Source: Allorhodopirellula solitaria
Lineage (GTDB): Bacteria; Planctomycetota; Planctomycetia; Pirellulales; Pirellulaceae
NCBI RefSeq assembly: GCF_007859855.1
Contig: NZ_SJPK01000001.1
Span: forward strand, 1 to 64,000
DNA: 64,000 nt
Reading direction: 5' to 3'
The position numbers were made by a program, and so were the translations under genes. Shown here in pieces: positions 56,369-64,000 of the stretch (within the stretch, counting starts at the first letter, position 1; every line of letters begins with the position of its first letter). The notes under the pieces are model-generated. The model made no database searches, was not told where the DNA came from, and worked only from the letters and a program-made list of their open reading frames with translations.

Positions 56369-56526
56369 CGCCGTTATTCGTAGCGTACGCTTGATCATGC
56401 ACTCAGTGACACACGATACGACCGGCGGTACTGTCATCGTATCGCGTCGCAAATGCGCAAGCAATCAAATCTCGGGCATCGAATTTCAGCTACCCGAGAC
56501 CGCGGGCGTTTGAACTTGGCGTTCAT
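56369..56526. repeat. Dispersed repeat B, copy 2
   Basis: Second copy of the 158-base repeat, 45 bases upstream of the WD40 start. It contains TCTCGGG and CCCGAGA arms (56474-56503 region) that pair, and ends toward the gene with CCGTTATTCG, an R''-like box. The remainder of 56324-56639 has no gene. Confidence 0.7.
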
Positions 56527-56639
56527 CCCGCATTTTTTCAGAGATGGCATCGCTCATTTCGGACGCCACCGCCATACCTCTAAAATCCAACACGCTGGAG
56601 TTACCCACGAAAAACCCGAATGGACCTAAATGTATCGAG

Positions 56640-57125
56640 TCAACGGGCCGTCGGAAACGACGGCCCACTTGAATTGGCACTGTCGGCGATTTCGTGCGCA
56701 TCGCTTTGTTCTAAGTACGACCAGCCGCATTGATCACAAGTGTCGTTGTCAGATTCGATCGTTTGGTGGCATACCGGGCATTCCATGGCGTCATTTGTAT
56801 GGCCTGCATCGAGAGACCCGATACCCTGACGGCCAGGATCGGACCATTTCGGAAGATTGCAGTGCAGGCACTGCCGGGTAAAAACATGGTAGGTGAAGTG
56901 CCACATAAAGAAAGGCTGGGCGCAGCGAGGACACGCGAAGTGACTACACCGCCGGGCAGCAATTACGTACGCCACCATCCAAGCAACGGCAAGGACAATC
57001 GTAGCATCTTCGGATCTACTCCACTGCCGCATCGCAATGGATACGATGGACACGCCGGGAAGATAGGTCAGCAGCACGATCCAAGCAATATTGCGGCGGT
57101 GGCGATAGTCATCCCAGGTAGTCAT
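56640..57125 (-). CDS. Small membrane protein with zinc-ribbon cysteine pairs
   Basis: 161 residues from the ATG at 57125. Two helices (NIAWIVLLTYLPGVSIVSIAM and ATIVLAVAWMVAYVIA) are followed by CPRC, CLHC, CPVC and CDQC pairs that can form zinc ribbons. The C-terminal EQSDAHEIADSANSSGP stretch is encoded by the repeat behind the gene. The start of this gene is 21 bases after the stop of the giant protein, so the two may form one cassette or operon. A TTG start at 57146 is possible. Confidence 0.65.
   Translation of the reverse strand: MTTWDDYRHRRNIAWIVLLTYLPGVSIVSIAMRQWSRSEDATIVLAVAWMVAYVIAARRCSHFACPRCAQPFFMWHFTYHVFTRQCLHCNLPKWSDPGRQGIGSLDAGHTNDAMECPVCHQTIESDNDTCDQCGWSYLEQSDAHEIADSANSSGPSFPTAR
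56645..56712 (-). repeat. attC-like hairpin with GAAA loop
   Basis: GGGCCGTCG (56645-56653) pairs perfectly with CGACGGCCC (56658-56666) around a GAAA tetraloop. On the minus strand it opens GAACAAAGCGATGCGCACGA (right end 56711-56712). It matches 53719-53785 over about 65 bases, including the part translated as the C-terminal tail of both genes. Confidence 0.6.
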
Positions 57126-57146
57126 GTTATTCTCATCCGAACGCAA

Positions 57147-60100
57147 TCACTCTCCAAAATAAATCCGGTGACGAACGATCAATTGCTGGAGCTTCGAAAG
57201 TCTTTCCGCATCCTGCTCCCGCTGAAAGAGTCGCTCCGCCAATTCAAACCAACGTGTGCTGGTTCGGTCTTTGGCATAGTACGCATCCATTCCCGCCAAG
57301 ACTCGGTCAGGATCGAATCGCATGAAGTCACTGGCGGGTTGCCCGCTAGGGTAATAGCGGGCGATGCTGACTATCAACCTAGCGTACATGGCATCGCCGT
57401 CAGCGCCGCCCAATTGCTCGCAAACTCGTTCGATGTAGTTCTCAAAATCACCCGGGTTTCCGTGCCATCGTGGCAGCAAATAGTTCACCGTCGCGGAGTG
57501 CACCTCCAAGCTACTCTTCGCGGGCGTCTGCATCGCTCGCTGGAACAACTCGCCCACCGCTTCTTTGGGAGCCGACAGTCCTGTGGCGAATGACAACGAA
57601 AGCGAAAACACTCGCGTGCCAGGTTGCTGCTTCTTCAGCAGCGGTTTGAGATGTTCTAGCGCGACCGTTAACTGCTCGTGAAAGGTTTGCATCCCTTCAT
57701 TGGAGACCGTGTTCACGAATCCGCTGCCACGGGCTTCCCAAGCCAAGTCACTATGGTACTGAGCACGCAGCATTGGGATCACGATGGACCGCGGCATGCG
57801 TTCGCCGGCTCGCTTCAGCCACAATTCTTTCCGGATCCGAGGATCGCCGCCGTGCACCCAGCCATATTCTTGGCACACGATGTCGAGCGCATTGAGAAAC
57901 TCCTCACTCAACTCATCGGGATATTCACTGAGCTCCGCGATCGCTGGTGTTCGTAGATATGCGAAGGCGGCATCCAATTGATCGATCCGATCGCTGTCAA
58001 TCAAATCCTCCGCCAAGACCCGAAGGATGCGATCCGCGTTGATCTGCTCCGGAGCCACGGCATGAATCCATTGGTCGCCTCGACGAAATACCATCGCCTT
58101 GCCACGCCCCGCGATCATCACCGGTTGAGTCAGATCACAATTCACGTATTGCACGACGCCCATGGGGTGAGCGTTGAAATCAAAGTACGACACAAACGCG
58201 TAAGGATCTTCCGAACCCGCCAATCCACGAAGCATCCCGATGACCTCAACCAATGGAATCCCTTCGTCGGCATCGACACTCTTCATCCAGTGAGGAATCA
58301 CGCCCAATTGGCGTGTGGCGTGCACCAACTTTCCTTCCTCGACGCCGAAGTCGATGGCCCAGGGTTGCTCCACCGTGCTGACCCAAGCTCTTTGATCCAA
58401 GACCGCCATTGCACGGATACTTAGAATCTTCTTCAGCCGATCCTGATTCGCGATCTTTCCCGTGGCCTCGTCCAGCTTCAACAGGTACGTGTTCTGGTTA
58501 CTCGTCGCGATGACGTTTTGCCCGTCGCTCGAGCACCATAACTGCTCGGTCATGCGTTCGTCGCCGCGCAACTCGATGCGAGAACGCTTGACTTCCATCG
58601 ACGCCAAATCCAAGAAGTAGATCGATCCATCGCGGGCTGTGAAAGCGAATTGGTCGCCGTCCGCACACTGCGTCGAAGCCAAGGGTTGCGTCACGGCCTG
58701 GAAACTCGCCAATTTGGTTTGCTGCTGCAGATCCCAAACCGTCAGAACACCGCTTTCAAAACCAATCAATTGATTGCTGTCGGGAGACAGATACACCGGG
58801 TGCTGTTCATCCCATTGGCGTGGGATTCGATGGACGGTTTTCCCGGCTGGGTCCACCACTGAAGGATTGTTTCCCGAAATCAACAAGAACGATCCATCCA
58901 CTGAAATCTGCTGCACTGTCTGGTCTGGACTCAGTTCCAACTGCGTTTCTTTCCACTTGCGTGAGAAACCACCAAGCAGCGTCTCGAGACGCCTCCGGTA
59001 TTGGGCTTCGAGAGTGGCTGGACGCGCGATGATTTCATCGTCGGTGACCGGCATAGCCAACCGCTCATCCACCTGATCATCCCATTCGATTCCATGTTCG
59101 CGTCGGTACAACTCCGCCCGAAGCTCCGATCCATCGACCGGATGAAGTTCGTCCACGGACAATTGGGTCAGCAGCCCTTCCTCGTTTTCGACATCGATGT
59201 AGTAACGATTCGCGCGGATTGGCGTGCCCGGCCGAGTCGTCCGCCCGTCCGCTCGTCGAATCGATCGATGGGTGACGGTGGACGGATCCAGTCCCGCCGT
59301 CCTACCCGCTTTCCCCTGCTGGCGAAACTCAGCAGTGAGCTCCTCCATCCTCTTCAAGGCCTGTTCCTGGAACAACGAGCGTGCGATGCGAAAATGGACG
59401 CCTAACGAGCTGAGCATGATCACGTCCTCGCCATCGAAACGTTCAAAATGTGCGGCCCGAAGCTCCTTTGAGTCCGCCAAATGCCAGGCCTGAAAACTTG
59501 GCGACCTTGGCAAACTGCGTAGTTCCTCCTCGAGTTCTCGCCGGAGGTTCTCCTGGAACTCGTCGACTTGTTGTGTGGCGGCGTACTCGTCCTCCGTCGA
59601 GACCGTTCGTCGCACCTCGGACTCCGAACGCAATTGCACCTCGAGTTCGAGCTGTTCCAAATGTGAAAAAGCTGCTTTTGGGATCGACTGGCGATTCCCT
59701 TCCCGGTCCGTGTACTGCCATCCCTCGTCATCGCTCCAGCTCGGATCCTCGGCCGGCGGCAACGGCGTCTTCCCGGCCAACCCGTAGATCCGCAGGGTAG
59801 GAACACCGATCGGGATGGCCTGGTTGGGAAACTGCTCTTTCAGTGCCTGCCATTGCTGGGAAGCTTGTTCGTTGCTGTGGTCCGTCATTAGCTCCGTGTC
59901 AATCAGAAAATCAACTGTCCCATCGCGCACGATCCAACTATCAAGATGCTTGCCGACGACAACACCGTCGAAACCAACTTGCGTCTCGTATAGCGGTTGA
60001 TGCCAGCTCACGGACCAGTCTTCCATCGATTTCGCAGATGGCAGCTGCAATCCAAAAACTGTTTTCTTCTCAAAATGTTCCTGCAGCTTGCTCCACTGGA

Positions 60101-61694
60101 TACGATCCTCACGAGAGGCCTTGGCGCGTTGCGGCATTTCCTCCGCTGATGATCCGGGCTCGGATTCCAGCATCATCAAGTTCATCTCCATCGCATCGAT
60201 GTAATGCAGTTGATCCGCTGGCAAAACCACCGGTGTGTCGCGGCCAGCCATTTTGACCTTCCAGTTTGCCTCGCTCGCGACTTCCAACGGTTTGATCAAA
60301 AGCAGGGCCGCGTGCGAACGTCGGACGATGAAATACTCGGAATGCAGGGAAGGGCGTTTTTCCTTCGGATGAGCCTCGAAGTACTCGTTCAATCTTTGGA
60401 CGGTTTGTTCGGCGACCTCTCGCCAAGGCTCGGCCAACTCCGATTTCAAAACCGCTGCCGTTAAGTCCTCTGCCCCGAACCGATAGACATAGAACGGGTG
60501 TCGCTCACCGATCAGAGTCGCAGTCACACGTGAGTTGGGAGCAGTGTCTTTGAGTCGCCAGGTCAACGTTGTATTGAGATACCGAAATGGATCCCGCTGC
60601 ACCAGCGACTGGCGTTGCTCGCTCCAGGCCTCCGCTATCCGCTCAGAGGAAACCTCGGGCTCGGCTTCTTGCAACTTTCGTTCGAAAAGCTGCCGTCGCA
60701 GATCCAGTTCAGAGGGTCCGTTGAACGAACCGATCGATTCCCAACGCTTGATCCGAAAATTTCGAAAGCGAGCCCGTTTGGGGCGGTGATCGGGAACCAA
60801 CCATGAAACCTTGCCCTGAGAATCCGCTTCGTCTTCTACAATCTCCAGAGGTTGGCCTGGGCCGAGCATGCCCAACCTGCCTGGCCAACACCACAGTTCC
60901 GTTTGTTCCAGACCGGGAACCCGCTTCACCTTTCCGGTCTTCAACCAACTGCCGGCGCGTTCGCGATCCGCATCGGCGAGCATGTCTTTGCGGACGCGAA
61001 AGCGAACCATCACGGGATACAGAGCATGAGGTTTCCAAATGCGCCCAAAGACATACGCATCGTCGACCTCACCCAGCAGCGCCGCTCGAAAAGCCACACC
61101 GGGATCCTGGGTCTGCCAAACAGAAAGCTTACCGAGAACCCGAAGTCGTTCTTGAATCAAATCACGCTGCTCACCCCTGAACGATGTCAACGGAATGGCG
61201 ATCAACTCTCGCTGAACGTTCCAAAACGTCATGTCCTCGTCAACCGACAACAAACTCGCGTTACTCAGCACCCGATCACCTTGTGCCCAAGGCTTGTCAG
61301 TTGCAGCGCGAATGGAAAAATCCTGGCGAAGCTGATCGACCAACTGACGCCACGGTCCGAGTGTCTCCTCGATCAAGTCGCGATCCGATTCACTGAACTG
61401 CCTCAGCGGATACGACTGGATTCTCTGGAATTGGTCTTCGAGATGGATCCAGTTGTCAGGACCGATCCACTGAACCAATCGCCCCTGAACCGGCCCACGA
61501 CCCTCCAATTGCCAGTCGCGAAGTTCGGTCACTTTTGGAGCGTCTTCAGCCCGGACGTTCAAAACGACTTTGGCACCATCGGCAATCGCAGATGGTTTCA
61601 GGCCGCTGGGTAGTTGCCCCTGTGCGGGCAAGGCAAAACACAGAAGACAAACCGACATCAACACCAAGCGTTGGACAAGAGATATTGTCTTCAT
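57147..61694 (-). CDS. Giant secreted SHD1-like/propeller protein (1515 aa)
   Basis: A signal peptide (1-26, ending PAQG) precedes several SHD1-like beta modules, small domains with W...G-x-V.. Leu-rich L..LS..D patterns (for example GRLVQWIGPDNWIHLED ... LRQFSESDRDLIEETL), then acidic linkers, a WD40-like part (FLLISGNNPSVVDPAGK; LTVWDLQQQTK), and a helical C-terminal region with WHGNPGDFENYIERV resembling DUF4034. It is too large for a usual integron cassette. A surface or matrix protein is plausible; no catalytic motif seen. Confidence 0.8.
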   Translation of the reverse strand: MKTISLVQRLVLMSVCLLCFALPAQGQLPSGLKPSAIADGAKVVLNVRAEDAPKVTELRDWQLEGRGPVQGRLVQWIGPDNWIHLEDQFQRIQSYPLRQFSESDRDLIEETLGPWRQLVDQLRQDFSIRAATDKPWAQGDRVLSNASLLSVDEDMTFWNVQRELIAIPLTSFRGEQRDLIQERLRVLGKLSVWQTQDPGVAFRAALLGEVDDAYVFGRIWKPHALYPVMVRFRVRKDMLADADRERAGSWLKTGKVKRVPGLEQTELWCWPGRLGMLGPGQPLEIVEDEADSQGKVSWLVPDHRPKRARFRNFRIKRWESIGSFNGPSELDLRRQLFERKLQEAEPEVSSERIAEAWSEQRQSLVQRDPFRYLNTTLTWRLKDTAPNSRVTATLIGERHPFYVYRFGAEDLTAAVLKSELAEPWREVAEQTVQRLNEYFEAHPKEKRPSLHSEYFIVRRSHAALLLIKPLEVASEANWKVKMAGRDTPVVLPADQLHYIDAMEMNLMMLESEPGSSAEEMPQRAKASREDRIQWSKLQEHFEKKTVFGLQLPSAKSMEDWSVSWHQPLYETQVGFDGVVVGKHLDSWIVRDGTVDFLIDTELMTDHSNEQASQQWQALKEQFPNQAIPIGVPTLRIYGLAGKTPLPPAEDPSWSDDEGWQYTDREGNRQSIPKAAFSHLEQLELEVQLRSESEVRRTVSTEDEYAATQQVDEFQENLRRELEEELRSLPRSPSFQAWHLADSKELRAAHFERFDGEDVIMLSSLGVHFRIARSLFQEQALKRMEELTAEFRQQGKAGRTAGLDPSTVTHRSIRRADGRTTRPGTPIRANRYYIDVENEEGLLTQLSVDELHPVDGSELRAELYRREHGIEWDDQVDERLAMPVTDDEIIARPATLEAQYRRRLETLLGGFSRKWKETQLELSPDQTVQQISVDGSFLLISGNNPSVVDPAGKTVHRIPRQWDEQHPVYLSPDSNQLIGFESGVLTVWDLQQQTKLASFQAVTQPLASTQCADGDQFAFTARDGSIYFLDLASMEVKRSRIELRGDERMTEQLWCSSDGQNVIATSNQNTYLLKLDEATGKIANQDRLKKILSIRAMAVLDQRAWVSTVEQPWAIDFGVEEGKLVHATRQLGVIPHWMKSVDADEGIPLVEVIGMLRGLAGSEDPYAFVSYFDFNAHPMGVVQYVNCDLTQPVMIAGRGKAMVFRRGDQWIHAVAPEQINADRILRVLAEDLIDSDRIDQLDAAFAYLRTPAIAELSEYPDELSEEFLNALDIVCQEYGWVHGGDPRIRKELWLKRAGERMPRSIVIPMLRAQYHSDLAWEARGSGFVNTVSNEGMQTFHEQLTVALEHLKPLLKKQQPGTRVFSLSLSFATGLSAPKEAVGELFQRAMQTPAKSSLEVHSATVNYLLPRWHGNPGDFENYIERVCEQLGGADGDAMYARLIVSIARYYPSGQPASDFMRFDPDRVLAGMDAYYAKDRTSTRWFELAERLFQREQDAERLSKLQQLIVRHRIYFGE

Positions 61695-61756
61695 TACCAG
61701 TCACCAGAATCAAGAATGGATCGATCGAATAGACAGCTAGACCCTACACCGCTGTC

Positions 61757-62005
61757 TCAACTCGTTGCAGTTGTATCCGTAATCGTATTTGCCCAATCGT
61801 AACCCGATGTTATCGGTGGCAAGGGTTTGTTCTCCGCTTCGTAAAGTTCCAATATTTCTTCGACGATTCGGCAGAGTTCCGCAAAGACTAACTTCTCATC
61901 ACTACCGTGGCACCCACCGTAAAACAGATTGGGGCAGCTACCGACGAAGCAGTTATCTTCGTCGGACCATTCGACAAGCTTAACGTATCTTGCAGCTTTT
62001 TTCAT
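61757..62005 (-). CDS. HicB-like antitoxin protein (orphan)
   Basis: 82 residues. VKLVEWSDEDNCFVGSCPNL is the partial-RNase-H-like HicB N-terminal fold, followed by a GSDEKLVFAELCRIVEEIL helix. Short HicB proteins without a DNA-binding tail occur. No HicA with its double-stranded RNA-binding fold is visible on either side, so it may be an orphan or part of a degraded toxin-antitoxin pair. Confidence 0.6.
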   Translation of the reverse strand: MKKAARYVKLVEWSDEDNCFVGSCPNLFYGGCHGSDEKLVFAELCRIVEEILELYEAENKPLPPITSGYDWANTITDTTATS

Positions 62006-62385
62006 GACCTAGATTCCTCGATTGCTTTGCTAACGATGAAGAAAAGGGGTTGGGGTTGAATGAGCAAAACGCGACCGGCCCATTCGGGACACCGTTACCA
62101 ACGACAGTCCCGTCAGGGACGATAGCCCCATGCCGGGGATGCCAATCCCCGGAGGCGATTCCACTTGCCTGACAGGAATCCCCGTTTTGCGATTAGAACA
62201 ATGGTGCATTCACCTCGCTCCCATGTGGGCTTGCTCCGCATGACAGCAAAGTCTGTCCACCGAACACGGTGGCTGACACCACCGGCAGTTCATGTGCCGC
62301 CCGCTGGGTTGGAGACGCCGGGTTTTGTCGCGTGGATCTGACGGCCAACCCTACCGGTCAACCGGTCTCCGCGAGAGCTCTTTCA
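62006..62385. other. Intergenic region with two perfect hairpins
   Basis: 380 bases with no gene I can support. GTCCC (62107-62111) pairs with GGGAC (62116-62120) over GTCA, and CCGGGGAT (62133-62140) with ATCCCCGG (62145-62152) over GCCA. The stretch with GTCCCGTCAGGGAC looks like a dispersed planctomycete repeat. These hairpins could end transcripts of the HicB region or be REP-like. Confidence 0.5.
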
Positions 62386-62925
62386 TCACCAGAACACCCG
62401 GCTCAGCGGTTCGGGTGCAGCAGATAGTTTCGTTCCCGTCTTCTGTTGGGCACCGGATTGGCGTGGGCGCACGATGATGTAGATCAATGCTCCAAACCCA
62501 GCAATCAATGCCGGTGAGAGTGCGTAGTAAGTTGCATAGTACCCGGCAATGACAATGCCGCCGCGCATGAACCCAAATCCGAGCATGCTGAAGTAGATTG
62601 AGTAGAGCAATAAAATCGTCACGACTGGAATTGTCCTCTGGTGACGCGAGAGAATGCGCACCAAAGGTTGCGGCAGAAGGATCGAGCAGCCGATCGCCAG
62701 AATCACGCAAAGCAACGCGAGCGGTACCATTCGCGTCAGCATTTCCCAAATCGTCGTGGTAAAAGGGATCTTCAGGATCAAATCACAGTACGTTGCATTG
62801 CACAATGGCGCGATCAAGGACATGCCCGCACCGACGAGAGCCGCTTCTACGAATGTGCGAGATGTCCTGCACGCAGGCCATGCAATCGTGTCGTCATCAA
62901 AACGCGTCGGGTGGTACGGGTTCAT
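62386..62925 (-). CDS. Four-helix small membrane protein, unknown function
   Basis: 179 residues from the ATG at 62925. It begins MNPYHPTRFDD, a start often seen in planctomycete cassette proteins, followed by four hydrophobic segments (for example LVGAGMSLIAPLCN, MVPLALLCVILAIGCSILL, VVTILLLYSIYFSMLGFG and ALSPALIAGFGALIYIIV). The C-terminal tail is basic and polar. Longer frames upstream to 63081 are translated repeat A. Confidence 0.6.
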   Translation of the reverse strand: MNPYHPTRFDDDTIAWPACRTSRTFVEAALVGAGMSLIAPLCNATYCDLILKIPFTTTIWEMLTRMVPLALLCVILAIGCSILLPQPLVRILSRHQRTIPVVTILLLYSIYFSMLGFGFMRGGIVIAGYYATYYALSPALIAGFGALIYIIVRPRQSGAQQKTGTKLSAAPEPLSRVFW

Positions 62926-62955
62926 TTCTTTTGTCGACGAACGCCAGCGATTAGA

Positions 62956-63217
62956 GGGAACAGGGAGACGATTGTCCATTGCGACGAGACGGGATGGCGG
63001 TTCTCTGTTGGATCGCATTGCTCTGGAGCATCGATCCGGCCACAGATTGGACAACGCGATGCGGTTGATCCGCCCTATCATACCAGATGCTTCGCACCTG
63101 CGATTTCATTTCGGGCGTGCCGAGCGCACCCCCACCACGAACGCACCATCGGCCCCGCGCCGGCCGAACATCGCGTTTGAGCGGTTTGGATCGAGCGACT
63201 GACTGGCATGCATGCAG
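62956..63217. repeat. Long dispersed repeat A, copy 2
   Basis: Homologous to 53435-53667 in the same orientation and in the same place relative to a minus-strand gene. Toward the gene (62941-63010) it reads GAGAACCGCCATCCCGTC ... AATCGCTGGCGTTCGTC on the minus strand, another attC-like start and end. Copies differ by many substitutions and small indels, so they are old. Confidence 0.7.
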
Positions 63218-63550
63218 TGCCGATTAAAACGCAAGGACGCCAATCCGCAAAGTCGCAATGCATCTCCAGGCTCTTCGCGTCTCTGCGTCTACTTCCTCCG
63301 GTGAGCCGGCCATCAACACCGTGAGTCGAGGGACGACGAAAGTGTGCAACGATCAGAACAGTGTGTTCCGCTCCCAGAACGCAGAGACCACGGGGCAACG
63401 TAGTACAGCCGCGGAGGTGGAAAGACGGCCATGCCCACCAACGCAGTGGAAGTCAAACGCTCCTCCAACGCAGCCGTTTGTTTATTATCAATCTGTTGCT
63501 AATGGGATGGACTGGGTGCGATCCGCTTGGTGCGCTCGACGAGTCCTGCA
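63218..63550. other. Intergenic, no recognisable gene
   Basis: About 330 bases between repeat A and the transposase remnant. Open frames exist on the plus strand but resemble no family and have mixed codon use. It probably holds decayed mobile-element sequence. Confidence 0.45.
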
Positions 63551-63778
63551 TCACGCTGTTTCCAAATTGATAAGGTCGCCGACGGTCGGTTTTGACTGGA
63601 GCCAGTTCTCATAGACAGCATCCCACACTCCACTGAGCAGCAGACAACGAAGTGTCATCGTTTGTTGACCGCCTTCCTTCTTCCAACGCATCCCCGACAG
63701 CTTCATCCGTTCGCTTCGGCCAGCGCTGTTACTCTGTCCATGCGGAAACTCCGTTCTCCGAGGTGACGAGGTTGTAAT
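63551..63778 (-). pseudogene. ISKra4-like transposase, C-terminal remnant
   Basis: Translation of the minus strand gives about 75 residues ending at TGA 63551-63553, with RMKLSGMRWKKEGGQQTMTL then LRCLLLSGVWDAVYENWLQ. GMRW...GGQ...LR and a C-terminal W-D motif are the signature of ISKra4-family transposase ends. An in-frame TGA lies at 63779-63781 and the N-terminal 400 or so residues are missing, so it is a relic. Confidence 0.65.
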
Positions 63779-63919
63779 TCAAGTCACTTTATGAACGGTT
63801 TTCCGCTTTTTTTATAGATCAATCCTTAACTTGATGCCTATGAGGTGGCGCGGCGCTGACCTACGACTGTTTTCTATTTCCCCTTCGGGATACCAGTTGA
63901 TTACCCACAAGTTGGCTCC

Positions 63920-63940
63920 CCCGTGTGCTTGTCACACGGG
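63920..63940. terminator. Perfect hairpin near the right edge
   Basis: CCCGTGTG (63920-63927) pairs with CACACGGG (63933-63940) across CTTGT. It lies in AT-richer non-coding sequence beyond the transposase remnant; it may be an IS-end structure or a terminator of a gene outside the window. Confidence 0.35.
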
Positions 63941-64000
63941 AAGCGACGTTTTGAATTTAGAAAACCTCGCCATCGACACGCGTTCCCCTGTCAGCTTGTC

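Noticed and set aside
63258-63614. Plus-strand ORF near the right edge
   Set aside because: It overlaps the transposase remnant on the other strand and shows no family.
1-64000. tRNA, rRNA or CRISPR arrays
   Set aside because: No cloverleaf, rRNA core or regularly spaced direct repeats were recognised; repeats present are inverted or in-frame coding repeats.

Overview
The window looks like the chromosome of a marine planctomycete close to Rhodopirellula. The evidence is the gene families: planctomycete cytochrome/DUF1592-DUF1552 and DUF1501-DUF1549/1553 operons, several sulfatases, a sialidase, PQQ-type propellers, an SHD1-like giant protein and secreted WD40 proteins. Composition is GC-rich, coding is dense on both strands, and palindromic repeats are dispersed between genes. 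No rRNA, tRNA or CRISPR array was recognised.

Layout. 0-0.6 kb: the 5' end of a probable IS transposase runs off the left edge and cuts a sulfatase gene. 0.7-0.8 kb: a palindromic MITE, with a second copy at 36.4 kb. 0.9-11.2 kb: a sialidase/sialate O-acetylesterase fusion, a DinB-like protein, an inositol-phosphatase family enzyme, and a three-gene minus-strand operon joined by ATGA overlaps (PQQ propeller, NCS2-like permease, membrane alkaline-phosphatase-superfamily protein). 11.5-20.2 kb: PIG-L deacetylase, GT39-like membrane protein coupled to threonine aldolase, hisD, an S49 peptidase homologue lacking its serine, a MazG-like enzyme and an AAE-type transporter. 20.5-25.8 kb: a DUF1592 - DUF1552 - sulfatase operon. 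25.8-31.8 kb: a minus-strand cluster (MazG-like, 803-aa membrane protein, ABC ATPase, membrane protein, purple-acid-phosphatase-like enzyme). 32.2-36.3 kb: sulfotransferase, a Fur-box-like palindrome with hemP, a PLP decarboxylase and a ferredoxin. 36.7-45.4 kb: ugd, a 1376-aa coiled-coil FtsK-like ATPase, a TM2-like protein, a secreted Gly/Met-repeat protein directly before a PII regulator, and a small membrane protein. 45.5-52.3 kb: a DUF1501 - DUF1549/1553 - cytochrome/WD40 operon.

52.3-63.2 kb is different in character. Every recognisable gene lies on the minus strand, most have no relative elsewhere in the window, and the gaps hold related but divergent repeats: attC-like hairpins, two copies of a ~230-260 bp repeat and two copies of a ~158 bp repeat. 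I read this as a decayed integron-type cassette array or an accessory island. It carries a putative PD-(D/E)XK nuclease fused to a RAMA domain, an orphan HicB-like antitoxin, secreted WD40 and SHD1-like proteins, and small membrane proteins. The right edge holds a truncated ISKra4-like transposase.

How the genes work together. The two cytochrome-containing operons and the sulfatases/sialidase fit breakdown of sulfated and sialylated polysaccharides in the enlarged planctomycete periplasm. hemP with its palindrome points to iron-responsive haem handling. hisD, threonine aldolase, the PLP decarboxylase and ugd are housekeeping metabolism scattered among them.
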